Assembly (NCBI GenBank): GCA_964006375.1
Contig: OZ023270.1
Span: 70,533,082 to 70,597,081, forward strand
Length of the DNA: 64,000 nucleotides
Source: Tillus elongatus
Lineage: Eukaryota; Arthropoda; Insecta; Coleoptera; Cleridae
Reading direction: 5' to 3'
Shown here: positions 1 to 12,000 of the stretch, in pieces
Layout of the letters: every line of letters starts with the position of its first letter
How positions within the stretch are numbered: position 1 is the first letter of the stretch
Program-made: the position numbers and the translations under genes
Notes under the pieces: model-generated
What the model was told of the DNA's origin: nothing
Seen by the model: only the letters and a program-made list of their open reading frames with translations
Database searches by the model: none

Positions 1-1202
1 TGAGTCGATATTCAATTCAAAAGATTACGAAGCGGGAAAAGTTCCGTCCATATAAAATTCATTTATTGCAAGAACTGAGTGAAGACGATTTTGATCGCAG
101 AATCGAGTTCTGTGAACTTATTATGGAGAAGTTACGCCAAAATTTTAACTTTGCCAACCACATTTTGTTTTCCGACGAATCTACATTTTGTTTGAATGGA
201 CAAGTCAACCGACACAACTGTAGGTACTGGTCAGACGAAAACCCACATTGGATGGAACAAATTCACACCCAAAGACCGCAAAAAGTAAATGTTTGGTGTG
301 CTATTATTGGTGGACATATCATAGGACCTTATTTTATACACGGTAATTTGAACTCTGCTCGATATTTGACACTTTTGCAAGAATCAATTGTTCCAGACGT
401 AAGTCGATTATTTCCGAACAATAACGACCCAAATCTACCAGCGGAAGAAATATGGTTTCAGCAGGATGGGGCACCCCCTCATTTTGGAATTGAGGTACGG
501 GAATATCTGAATCAAACCTTTCCTGGCAGATGGATAGGGCGCAGGGGAACTATTGAATGGTCAGCTAGGTCTCCCGACATGACGCCGCTTGAATTTTTTT
601 GTGGGGTCATGTAAAAAATTTAATTTACCAAAATAGACCGCAGAATATTGAAGAGTTGCAAGCAAGGATTGTGCATGAAATTAATAACATTCCTCAAAAC
701 GCTCTTGTAAATGCAGTGCAATGTTTTGTTAAGCGAATTCATTATTGTCAGGAGGTCAATGGAGAACACTTTGAACATCTTATAAAATAGGATTCCAAAC
801 AATGTTAAAAACATCGCAACCGGTTCTTTTCACACTCACAGATTGTTTTCAAGAGATATTCTACTTTTCATTTATTTTTGTTCTTCATCCAATAGATTTT
901 AAAAACAATAGCGTTTATTTTTATTTATTTTTTTACCCGGAAACGATTGAGTTTATGTACATCATGCTTCTGATAAATGTTGCTCAAAATTAAGAGAAGG
1001 ATTGAAATATCGAATAATATATAGGGTGTTCCATTAAAAAAAATTAATATTGGTGTGCCACGCCTGTATGACCAACCCTGTATAAATGAAATTATCACCG
1101 CCTAATAGACATTGAAGAACCCAAAAACTTTTGTATAAAACTTTTTTCGACACCTTGTATATTTTCCCGGATAATCGACCGTTTCCAGACTTATCAGCGA
1201 CC

Positions 1203-1204
<2 letters not shown>
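1..1204 (+). mobile_element. Tc1/mariner-family transposon, 3' part (relic)
   Basis: Cut by the window start, so the 5' inverted repeat and N-terminus are not visible. The transposase remnant is followed by about 400 bp of AT-rich 3' sequence ending in CCCTGTA directly against a (TA)n tract at 1205. Tc1/mariner elements insert at TA, and CCCTGTA-type ends next to TA recur in this window, so 1204 is the likely right end. That boundary is inferred, because the partner inverted repeat lies outside. Confidence 0.6.
3..790 (+). pseudogene. mariner-family transposase, frameshifted
   Basis: DDE/D transposase that would cut and rejoin transposon ends in the nucleus. The frame is open from the window edge, reading through the end of the helix-turn-helix region (KFRPYKIHLLQ) into the catalytic domain. 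First Asp in FSDEST, second in QQDGAPPH, third in SARSPDMTPLEFF; 36 residues separate the second and third acidic residues, nearer the DD37D (maT-like) than the DD34D group. At about 599 a frameshift in a T/G-rich run moves the tail (WGHVKNLIYQNRPQ... ending HFEHLIK) into another frame, stopping at 790. Closely related to the copies at 27.7 and 40.2 kb. The family call is firm; the protein is broken. Confidence 0.85.
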
Positions 1205-1291
<87 letters not shown>

Positions 1292-1299
1292 TATACATT

Positions 1300-1334
<35 letters not shown>
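1205..1334. repeat. (TA)n microsatellite
   Basis: About 130 bp of TA dinucleotides with a few interruptions (tacat, attta). It abuts the CCCTGTA end of the mariner relic. The Ile-Tyr open frames across it are artefacts. Confidence 0.95.
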
Positions 1335-1335
1335 G

Positions 1336-2386
1336 GGTTTATCTTCAATGATAGGGATAACACTTTCTTGATAAAACTACCGCAATGCGTAGATTTTCAA
1401 AAGCTGCAGTTGTTTTTCCTTGTTTAATTAAGATTTTGCTAATAAAAATAAATAATTCGAAAAGCTAAACAACAGTTGTTTCTAATGGTAACATAAATGC
1501 TTTAGGTAGATTAAAAGCAAAGTTAAGAGGATTCCCCTAAAAAATTCTCATCCACAGATACTACTACTTAAGCAACAGATAATGCGATCAGATTTTTTAT
1601 CTTTAATCAAATCGGTTGCATTTGGACGGGAGAAATTGGATTGCATCAAACAATATGGCTAATAGAATTAAATCCGTTCAAAGTTGAAAGTTACATACAA
1701 AAGAAGATAAAATCAAAAATTCGCTGTCGACAAAGGGTCGTAGAATTGTTTTCAACAACGCTTGAATAGGTTTAAAAATATTACATCGCAGATGATTCAG
1801 TACGGTCGAGGTTCTTTCGGACACGAAAATTATCAGAACTAATTAGTTTTGAAAATACCATTCCCCCGTATTTCACGTTTGATGAAAGAAAAACAAATAA
1901 ATTGAATAATTCAGTTGTTTTCGCTACAAATAATTCGAGCCCGGAACTCTCCTCCTGCTTTATTTGCATCCCGTGGAAAACACACAGCTCTCAGATGAAA
2001 TATAGAAAATCTGAAATGGATTTTTTCATTTATAACGAGGTGAACATGTTTTGATGTGTACGCAAAGCGAAATTAAATCGGAATTTGTTTTTCGAGACTT
2101 CGCATTACCCAGCTTACTTGTTATTACAAACTTATTAGCATGGATCCAGAAACGTCGAAATACGGAATTTACACAGTTATAAGGTTGAAAGGAAGGTAAT
2201 TTATTTTTCAAACGAATTTTCAATCAAATAGATTTGTAAATCCTGTCCATAAAAAGTTAATAAAATATTATAGTACTTACATATTATTATGTATGTGTAG
2301 CGTTTCTTCAATAATGCACCAAACCCTATCAAAAATATTCCTCTTCATAACTACTTAAAAAAGTCGGAAAGTACCTTTTAGTGAAT
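1336..2386. other. AT-rich DNA, no gene recognised
   Basis: I see no coding motif, RNA gene or clear repeat boundary here. The short minus-strand open frames at 1781-1969 and 2026-2223 show no domain and are typical of random AT-rich sequence. Confidence 0.6.
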
Positions 2387-2387
2387 T

Positions 2388-2633
<246 letters not shown>

Positions 2634-3120
2634 ACTAATAACTAATAACAATATTTGTAATTTATCGTTGCAAATGTTATGTTATTTGTATTGTTCAAGT
2701 TGTTTGTTTTTCTATTAAATTATTATTCTTATAACAACTTTTTTCCTGATTGATAAGTTTCGCGTTAAATTTCATAGCCAACGTTCGAATTTCAGATGAT
2801 TTTAAAAAACACAGCTCTAATACGTGTATTTAGTTATTCGGAATTTGTTGAAAACGACAAAGTTTTTTGAAAATTAATAAGAGTAATAAAAGTTTTAGAA
2901 TTAAACTTCCCATAAAATGAAATAATACTTTTTTTAATCTACCAACAGGTTAAAAAATTCTGTCACATTTTGAGGGTGAATCATCTCTTATGGACCCTTT
3001 AAAATGATCCAATTAAATTCTTATTACTGTAGATTACTGCCCTTGGTATGTACAAAACTTACTTCTTCTAAGTTCAATTATAACTGAGATATTGATTTTT
3101 TTCCAAATTAAAAACCCCAC
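2634..3120. other. AT-rich DNA, no gene recognised
   Basis: No protein motif or RNA gene. Possibly decayed repeat, but I could not assign it to a family. Confidence 0.5.
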
Positions 3121-3124
3121 TTTG

Positions 3125-3237
3125 AAGGCCTATTCACTAAGGAGGAGATCCCAAGATCCCGACTTCTGAATTTAGAAAAAATGTCTTCAAATGAACAGGA
3201 ACTAGGCCCCCTAGAACCCATATCCAGGTTCAGTTTC

Positions 3238-3325
<88 letters not shown>

Positions 3326-3985
3326 AACGATTTACCAAAATTTAGGTCTGTAAGTTAAAAGACAAAAAAGTTAGAGGCGTTTGAAAAAATGGGGTTTTCC
3401 TCAAAACGTAAAAAGTCGCGATTTGAAAGGTCAAAATTGGAAACATTTAGGCAAAGAACATGAAATAAATACGGATTATGTAAAGAGTGTTCTGCAAACT
3501 CTTAAGTTGTAGCTTTAACCATCATTGCCCTTAATTTTAATGAAATATTTCCAGAAAATTCATTTCAAATAGACACTTTCCCTGATGCTTTGGCAGTAAT
3601 TTTAATTAAGTTTATGGTTTCACGGTCTACAATTTTTAGCTAACTTTCGTAGAAAAAAATCCTTAATGAGGGAGACCGCGGCTTTGAGTTCTAAAAAGAT
3701 TTATTCAAATGAGCGCTAACTAGGCTCCAGATAATCCATATCCGGGTTTACTTTTTGTTAACATATATACAGCATTTCTTCGGTAAAGCTCAATATAATT
3801 GTTCTTATGCAAGATACGAGAAAAAATTGTATACGTTACTTATAGGGTGTCATGAGCTGCATCCTATAAAATTATTTTGACAATCACAGGGTGGCCCATA
3901 AGTCTTTGGTGATACCTAAAAATTTTTTTTTTAACATTCCTTATTGCATTCTTGCATTTTCATCAAAATATGATGCATGTTTGTA
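3125..3985 (-). repeat. TA-core composite repeat, decayed copy with (TA)n 3239-3320
   Basis: Minus-strand copy of the composite repeat: hairpin end near 3125, block gaacccatatccagg, (TA)n, then the long arm with recognisable pieces (ggggttttcctcaaaacg, ctgatgctttggcagtaatt, tgcaagatacgagaaaaa, cagggtggcccataagtc). A second hairpin-like end (tttagctaactttcgtag) lies inside at about 3637, so two copies may overlap here. Confidence 0.6.
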
Positions 3986-3987
3986 AA

Positions 3988-4492
3988 AAAATCGAGACGA
4001 GTAAGTGCGTCTTGGTAGCGAATTTTCTTTAAATGTTTCAAAATTCAATAACTCCATTTGCCATTAACCTAAGGTTCGTCAGCTAGGAAACGAGTTTTCT
4101 CGGAACCGTGTTAAGTTTATTTTCGAAAATTGTACATTTTCAAACAAGGTATTTTGATAAAATATGGTACATTGTTCCTACTATAAAGGTTATACCGGTG
4201 ACCAAATTGACGCCTGCTTGCATTTTTTTTTATTTGATATTATTGGCTGCGGCATCTCAGGCCATTAGCACATTCATTTCCAATCCTTCACTATTTTTAC
4301 TAATTTTTCAGACAAAGTCAACTTCTCGTTGGCTCGCCCAGGAATCGAACCCGGGACCTCTCGCTTAGCAGGCCGGCACCTACGACCTGCGCCACGAGGG
4401 CATCCGCCTGCTTGCATTAAAGGGACATATTTGCTATTAAAAATATTTTTATGAAAATTCACTTCCATAACGCACTTGCTGCGTCCAGACTT
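3988..4492 (-). mobile_element. MITE-like inverted-repeat element, split by a SINE
   Basis: Ends are imperfect inverted copies of one another: near 3990 gagtaagtgcgtcttggtag and near 4460 ttccataacgcacttgctgc. The same end sequence (ggacgcagcaagtgcgttat) recurs at 6741, 33410, 42909, 45818, 56785 and elsewhere. Without the inserted SINE the unit is about 310 bp, as in the uninterrupted copy at 6735-7047. There is no coding capacity, so it would depend on a transposase in trans. Confidence 0.65.
4211..4418 (-). mobile_element. tRNA-derived SINE with 13-14 bp target duplication
   Basis: Minus strand. The head at 4404-4330 reads as a tRNA-like sequence with an A-box-like part (ctcgtggcgcaggtcg) and a good B box (gggttcgattcc), as needed for RNA polymerase III transcription. 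A ~100-bp body and an A-rich tail (plus-strand T run at 4222-4231) follow. The direct repeat cgcctgcttgcatt flanks it at 4211-4224 and 4405-4418, proving retrotransposition into the MITE above. It is not a functional tRNA gene: no cloverleaf acceptor pairing could be made. Confidence 0.8.
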
Positions 4493-4494
4493 TT

Positions 4495-5230
4495 TTTGTT
4501 AATTATTTTAAGGAAATACCAGACTGCTGCAAAAGTAAACATGAATATTTCCTATAATGCGACTCAATTGGCCAACGAACTTATCTAAGATATTTACAAA
4601 AGACCGACACCTTTCCAGAAATTACAAAATCACTTATCCATTTTTTCGGTGTTTTTTACGACAGTTCGCTAAAAAGTGAGTGCTACAGATAAAAGTAACA
4701 AGAAGTTAAAAGGGGACGAAGAGATAACAAAACGTTCACTTACGTGTGCTTGTATATGGTGTGTGAGAAACATCAACCTCTATATTCTGGAATGCATCAA
4801 CTATTCTCGATACCTGGGGGTTGTTCCTGTATGGCTCCCGAACATCCTGCAGGATCAAAGGGAACAAAGGATCAGACGCCGCACCGAACTATGCGAAAAA
4901 TTAGTATTTAAGCCACGATTATTGTTATTAACTTTCGAAATTACAGATTACAACACACTTTACGGAGTATGCTTTGATCCTATCCTTTGCATTTTGTAGG
5001 TGGAATCGTTTAAATTGAAGAATTCATTAAGCCGTCTCACACAGGAGAATTACCGACACAAAAATTTCAATTATTTATACGGTGTTCGTTAAGAGAAGGT
5101 ACGAAATAATAATATTTTTGCTTAGACTTTGTTGAAGTCAGAAACAAAATTGTGTATTTAATTCTAGATAATATAATATTCTAAAACGAACTTTTTATAA
5201 AAATATTATATCAACGAAGTCTATTGTATA
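4495..5230. other. AT-rich DNA, no gene recognised
   Basis: An open frame at 4676-4999 starts only with GTG and matches no family I know. Nothing else is supportable. Confidence 0.5.
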
Positions 5231-5233
5231 TAA

Positions 5234-6025
5234 GCAGTGCTGCTTAATAAACTTCCGGCCTATGACCTACCACCAAAACTTTGTACTTGGACAGCAAATT
5301 TCCTCTCCAACCGGAGCATTTCTGTTGTCGTGGATGGCCATTCCTCTAAAATGTACCCAATTAATGCAGGAGTCTCTCAAGGTTCAGCTTTAGCCGCTAC
5401 ATTGTTTCTTCTTCACATCATTGACCTCCTCTCTAGCACATCCCACCCAATTCACAGTTACGCGGATGGCAGCAGCCTCCACTCAAACATACGCTATTCT
5501 AAGCCTGTCTCTTTAGCCCAATTATATGAGGTTCGCAGACTCATGGAGGGTTCTGTCTCTATAGATCTCCAAAAAATATTAGACTAGGGAAGTAGAAATC
5601 TTGTACAGTTCAACTCCACCAAATCTCAGTCTTGCTTTTTAGCTCATAAGAGATACACCAGCCCTAGACCCATCACAATGCCCCACCAAGTTATTCAAAG
5701 TAATGAGTCCTTTTCACTTGTTGGCATTTCTGTGGATCGAAATCTCAATATGCACCAACATGTCACATCAATTGCAGAAGCGGCTGCTAAGAAATTAGGT
5801 TTCCTCTTCCGGGCTCGCAAATACTTTTCAACAGCTAATCTCTATACCTTAGATACTTCACAAATAAAGCCAAACCTCGAATATTGCCCCCACATCTGGG
5901 GTGTCGCTGCCGCTTCTACGCACGCTATCCTGGACTCCATTCAGAAGAGAGCTATACATCTCATCAGTGACCCTACCCCCACCCAAAGGCTGCCATCCCT
6001 TGCCCACCGACGTGCCGTTGGTGAC

Positions 6026-6056
<31 letters not shown>

Positions 6057-6390
6057 AGACATCTGCACAGACACTGCTCAGATGAGCTTTCTTCCATAGT
6101 TCATCCACCTGCTGCCTCCAACAGATCTACCAGGGGAACAGAGTGAATGCATTCTTTTACTGTCCAGGTCACCAGACATAGAACATCTTGTTATGCCCGC
6201 TCTTTTGTCCCGAGGACTTCCAAGTTGTGGAATTCCTTGCCGGCACATGTTTTTCCTTCTCCTCCGAACCTGCAAACCTTCAAGTCCAGAATTAACAAGT
6301 TGCCTCTTTCCTCGTTGTCGACACACACGGTACGATAATATTTAGGCTGTAAGCCCTCGTGGTGTGTTGTTTAAATAAATAAAAAATACT
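5234..6390 (+). pseudogene. CR1/Jockey-like LINE, 5'-truncated copy L1
   Basis: 3' part of a non-LTR retrotransposon. It starts mid reverse transcriptase (LLNKLPAYDLPPKLCTW) and keeps the motif GVSQGSALAATLF. The catalytic Y-A-D-D is damaged: SYADGSSLH, second Asp to Gly. A stop follows KILD, then shifted frames carry the C-terminal region (HIWGVAAAST, TSKLWNSLPAHVF). A (CT)n run at about 6026-6054 interrupts the frame. The 3' UTR ends ggctgtaagccctcgtggtg plus an A/T-rich tail, shared with copies ending at 37070, 51985 and 56315. The clade call is by motif memory only. Non-functional. Confidence 0.8.
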
Positions 6391-6734
6391 GGTAATTTTA
6401 TCATGGGTTAGAATCAATATAAATTCAATATACATTGGCTCATCTTTAATACACAGTTTCCGTAAATTTTATTAGATTTTTGTCAAAGTTTCTGTAGCGG
6501 ACTTTCAATATGAAACAGCCAAATGGACTAGATTCAGGCCCTAATTATCGTACATGTTTATAAAAAATCCAGAAGCACATCAATTTTAGAATAGAAAATT
6601 ACATCCTGCAACGTGGTACCCTCACCACTACATTCCACCCCTTTCGAGTGCTATCTGCAACCCCAAAATGTTTAAATAGAAAGTAGGGGCTTGTGATACC
6701 TCATTAGAGAAATCTCTTCATTGTTTAATAAAAA
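6391..6734. other. AT-rich DNA, no gene recognised
   Basis: Unassigned intergenic or decayed repeat sequence between a LINE 3' end and a composite repeat. Confidence 0.5.
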
Positions 6735-8040
<1,306 letters not shown>

Positions 8041-8208
8041 AACATTGTGAGATGTACGACAGGGTTGCCATCTCGGTGCGGAACCAGGTAGTATGTTGTT
8101 ACGACAGCTCCAAATAACACAAAATGTTATAAAATAGAGACTGTGTACAACCAACTAACAATTTTGTAAATTGTCAGCCTTGGCCCATTTCTTCCTTAAT
8201 ATAGGGAC
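8041..8208 (-). repeat. hammerhead-array unit, left fragment before BEL insertion
   Basis: Matches the body of the ~309-bp units at 14914-15530 (gagatgtacgacagggttgc, ggaaccaggtagtatg, cttccttaatatagggac). It is cut by the BEL/Pao element at 8208 and continues at 14906. No ribozyme core lies in this fragment; the core of this unit is the degenerate one at 14930-15014. Confidence 0.85.
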
Positions 8209-8658
8209 TGTTCGCTCCTCGTATAGTGTAAAAGCAGTGGAATTTATAATCTTTATTTTGCGATAAGAAGAACAGACCAGAATTCTACGAATCGTCAAGA
8301 AGAACACAACTTAAGTAGTCAGCAACGCAAAACCGCGATATCGTATAGTACCGCTACCTTAAAATTATATGTGTGTGTGATACAGTCAAACCAGCCTTAA
8401 CAAATCCATTAAACGCACCAGCAACCCAGGATAGCCTTTTCCGGGACACGCACGAGTTTCTGTGAGTCCAGTACTCGACAAGAGAAGAAATTCACAAAGG
8501 TAAGTGGCTTTTTGGTCATTCACGAGTTTGCATCAATTTCCACTGCTTTTGCCCCTTCTCTTTTCATTAAAAACGTTACTTAATTAACAAACGCAAATTA
8601 CAGTCCACTTTGTTCGTAATAGCCCGCTTAACGCCATTTCTTCGCCCGCTCTAGCCCA
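8209..8658 (+). repeat. 5' LTR of BEL/Pao element
   Basis: 450 bp, starts tgttcgctcctcgtatag and ends gctctagccca. It would hold the promoter for the genomic RNA. A splice-donor-like aaaggtaagtgg lies at about 8499. Identical to the 3' LTR except T8286. Confidence 0.95.
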
Positions 8659-8663
8659 TTTCT

Positions 8664-8680
8664 TGGTCCTTCTCAGCCGG
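8664..8680 (+). promoter_or_regulatory. primer binding site candidate
   Basis: Five bases after the LTR, tggtccttctcagccgg is complementary to a tRNA 3' end finishing CCA. It resembles the tRNA-Tyr end with a small mismatch. Position and leading TGG are as expected; the tRNA identity is inferred. Confidence 0.6.
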
Positions 8681-9070
8681 ATAGTTTTTTTGTCTCGGAA
8701 ATAATACGCAAGTAAATTTGGCTATTCAACTTTGTTAATTTTGAAAATAACTAAAGCGCGCTGGTTTAGCTGTATTCAATTCAGATTTTAAATTAATTTC
8801 CCGCAATTTTCATGTATATATCGCTAGAACCTTTATAATTATAGAATTTTTAAAAGTTATTTTCTTATCGCAAGAATCCGCCATTCAGTTAAATTTTGCT
8901 TTATTTTGAACAACGAGCACGGCTTTAGGAGTCGACGCATATCATTTCACGCATATATCGCTCTTTGCTTCTGTTTCATTCTTATCAATTTGTACCTGAA
9001 TAATTCTTTGTTTCACATTGGTACGTATATCTGTTATATTTCCATATACGAGGCCTATTCAATTAATATC

Positions 9071-12000
9071 ATGACTGACACTAAATTAAGGAAATACAAA
9101 AACCAACGCAATATTCAGCTATCTGAAATAGACACATTGTCTTCTCTAGCCCAGAAAGCCCAGTCAGATGTTTCGCTTTATAATTTACTTAGGGTTAGAT
9201 CTTCCGAAATCGACTATTTAAGGGAACAGTTTATTCAAACGCACGAAAATCTCGTTTCTGTAATTTTAAGTAGTGAACATGGAAACGCTTCTGATGAAAA
9301 CACTATTTACGCTGGATTTATGGACGCTTATTTTGAAATTAAAGCCATTTGTTCTAGGTTATTCCCTGACAATAAAACAAATGTCCAGGAAATTCTAAAT
9401 TCAAATACAGCTGGTCTTAATGAAGGTGCTAAAGCAAGGCTAGCTAAAATAGAAATTCCTAAATTTAGAGGTGACTATAAAACCTTTAACACTTTTATCG
9501 ATTTATTCAATGCCTTAGTACAGGACTGTCCCGCATATTCCGACATTGAAAAGTTTCATTATCTAACTATATCAGTAGAAGGCCCGCCGTTATCTCTAAT
9601 AAGATCTTTGCCTCTGACCGCTGACAATTATCAGATAGCTTATAATACATTAGTCACTCGTTATTCTAACAAACGTCTGCGTGCCCAAGAGCACTGGCAT
9701 GCTATAGATAGCATTTCGAAATTTAATTCTGATGACCACGTCAATATTCGCAATTCGCTAGACATTATTTCGGAAAATCTTTCTGCTTTAAACACTTTAG
9801 GCTTTCCTACAGACCAATGGGACTTTGTTATGTTTATGTTGGTGTCAAAACGCCTTGACAGGAACATGTTGACGAAATTTGAGTTAGACCACGCTTCCAC
9901 CGAGGTCCCTACATTTACGCAATTGCTTGACTTTCTAAATAAATATTGTATCGCTGGTGATGCTATGAATCAGAAGTCATTCCTTTCGCACTCTCAAAAG
10001 AAATATTCTGACAAATCGCAAGCTAGACCAACGCCTCGAACTTCCGCTTTTTTCGCTGATAATTTAAATTGTAAATCTATCTTACATACTTGTGTGTTTT
10101 GCAAAGATTCTTCGCATTCTATTTATAATTGCTCCTCATTTTGTAATAAAACTCCAAAAGATCGCTATAATTTTGTTAAATCTTCTCGTCTTTGCCACAA
10201 CTGTTTAAGTAGCCTACATTATCTTAACAAATGCAAATCTACCAGGTCCTGTCGCAAGTGTGGTCAGCGTCATCATACGCTCTTGCATTTTGATAAAAGC
10301 TCCGCGCCTATTCCGTCGCCAGTGTGTAATAACCCTTCCAGATCTCCAGTTCATTCCGCTCCGCTCGACCAAGAGCAGGTCTTTGCTGCTTCTGGGATTG
10401 TATCTAATCAAACCACGGTCTTATTGGCCACTGCGCTGATTGAAGTTCTTGATAACCATGGAAATTATCAGATTATGAGATGCCTTTTGGATGGAGGTAG
10501 TATGATGTCTTTTATCTCGCAAAGGGCTTTTAAGCGTTTGGGGTTGCCTAAGCAAAACTGCATGTTTGCAATCAAAGGACTGGCATCTATGCAGACTTCT
10601 TCTCAGAGTGGTTGTGTAACGCTCACTGGAAGACCGGTTGGTCAAGATTCTTTCAATTTTACTGTCGACGCATTGATCTTGAACGCCATTTGTGATAATT
10701 TGCCAGCAACCGCTATTTGCTCTTCCAATTGGTCTCACATTCGCAATTTAAAATTGGCTGATCGCCATTTTAATCGTCCAGGTCAGGTCGATATATTGTT
10801 AGGAGCCGACGTTTTTTCTAAAATCCTTTTAAATGGACGCATTTCCGGTGGGGAAGGTCAACCTGATGCCGTCAACACCGTCTTTGGTTATGTGCTCATG
10901 GGTAAGATTGGCAACACAGTTCATTCTTCTGCTGTCTTTTCTTTCTTGTGCAGTAACTTTGAATCAAATCTCGATCGCACCCTTAGGGATTTTTGGGAAG
11001 TGGAAAGTGTTCCGACTTCGTCGCATCACTCTACTGAAGATATTTTTTGTGAACATCATTTTAAGACTAAAATATCTCGCTCTCCTTCTGGCAAATATAT
11101 CGTTTCGCTCCCATTTAAATCTGAGTCGCTGCCTATTTTTCCTGGCATTCGCGACCTCGTCGTCCAAAGATTTCTTTCCCTGGAACGCCGCCTTGCTAGA
11201 AACATGGACTTGTATACCCAATATTCTGCTTTTATGAGAGAATATTTGGAACTAGGCCACATGAAACGTGTTTATGACAATAAAGATTCTCCCGACGCAT
11301 ATTATATTCCGCATCATTGCATTTTGAAACCAAATAGCTTGTCTACTAAACTCAGGGTAGTTTTTAATGGTTCGGCGAAACTTCCCAACCAAAGCTCTCT
11401 TAACGATTGTCTACATACTGGACCAAAACTACAACAAGATATTGCCACAATTCTGTGTCACTTTCGCCTTCATAATTATGTCTTGTGTGCTGACATCAAA
11501 ATGATGTATCGTAACATTCTTGTCGACCAATCACAGCATGATTATCAAAGAATTGTTTGGAGGTTTGCTTCTGATGAACCTTTGGTGGACTATAACCTGG
11601 TTACGCTTGTATATGGACTAACGCCATCCCCCTTTCTCGCGATACGCACTCTTCATCAGTTAGTGAATGACGAAGGGGGCTCTTACCCGCTAGCTTCTGC
11701 CGCCATTTTAAACGACACTTATGTTGATGATGTTGTAACCGGCTGCTCTTCTTATGAAGACGCAAAGCTTTTACAGTCAGAGCTGATCTCGCTTTTTGAA
11801 CGAGGCGGCTTTGAGCTTAGAAAATGGTCTAGTAACTGTTCCGCATTACTTTCACATTTACCTCCGGAACATTTGTCGCAAAATCCGCTTATTTTTGGTT
11901 CACTGGCAAACGACACTCCTTTAAAAATTCTCGGTCTGCAGTGGAGTCCCTCTGAGGATACATTCTTTTTCTCAGTCTCGCCGTTGGGGAAACCCTGTAC

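Noticed and set aside
4330..4404. True tRNA gene on the minus strand
   Set aside because: Promoter boxes are present, but no proper acceptor or anticodon stem pairing could be made, and a SINE body, A-rich tail and target duplication follow. The same holds for 29821, 50475, 51990 and 59787.
4676..4999. 107-codon open frame as a host gene
   Set aside because: No ATG at the start, no recognised domain, and it lies among repeats.
8906..9070. Extra N-terminal 55 residues of the BEL polyprotein
   Set aside because: The only start is TTG at 8906; the first ATG is at 9071 and begins a typical Gag N-terminus. The upstream part is just an open leader.
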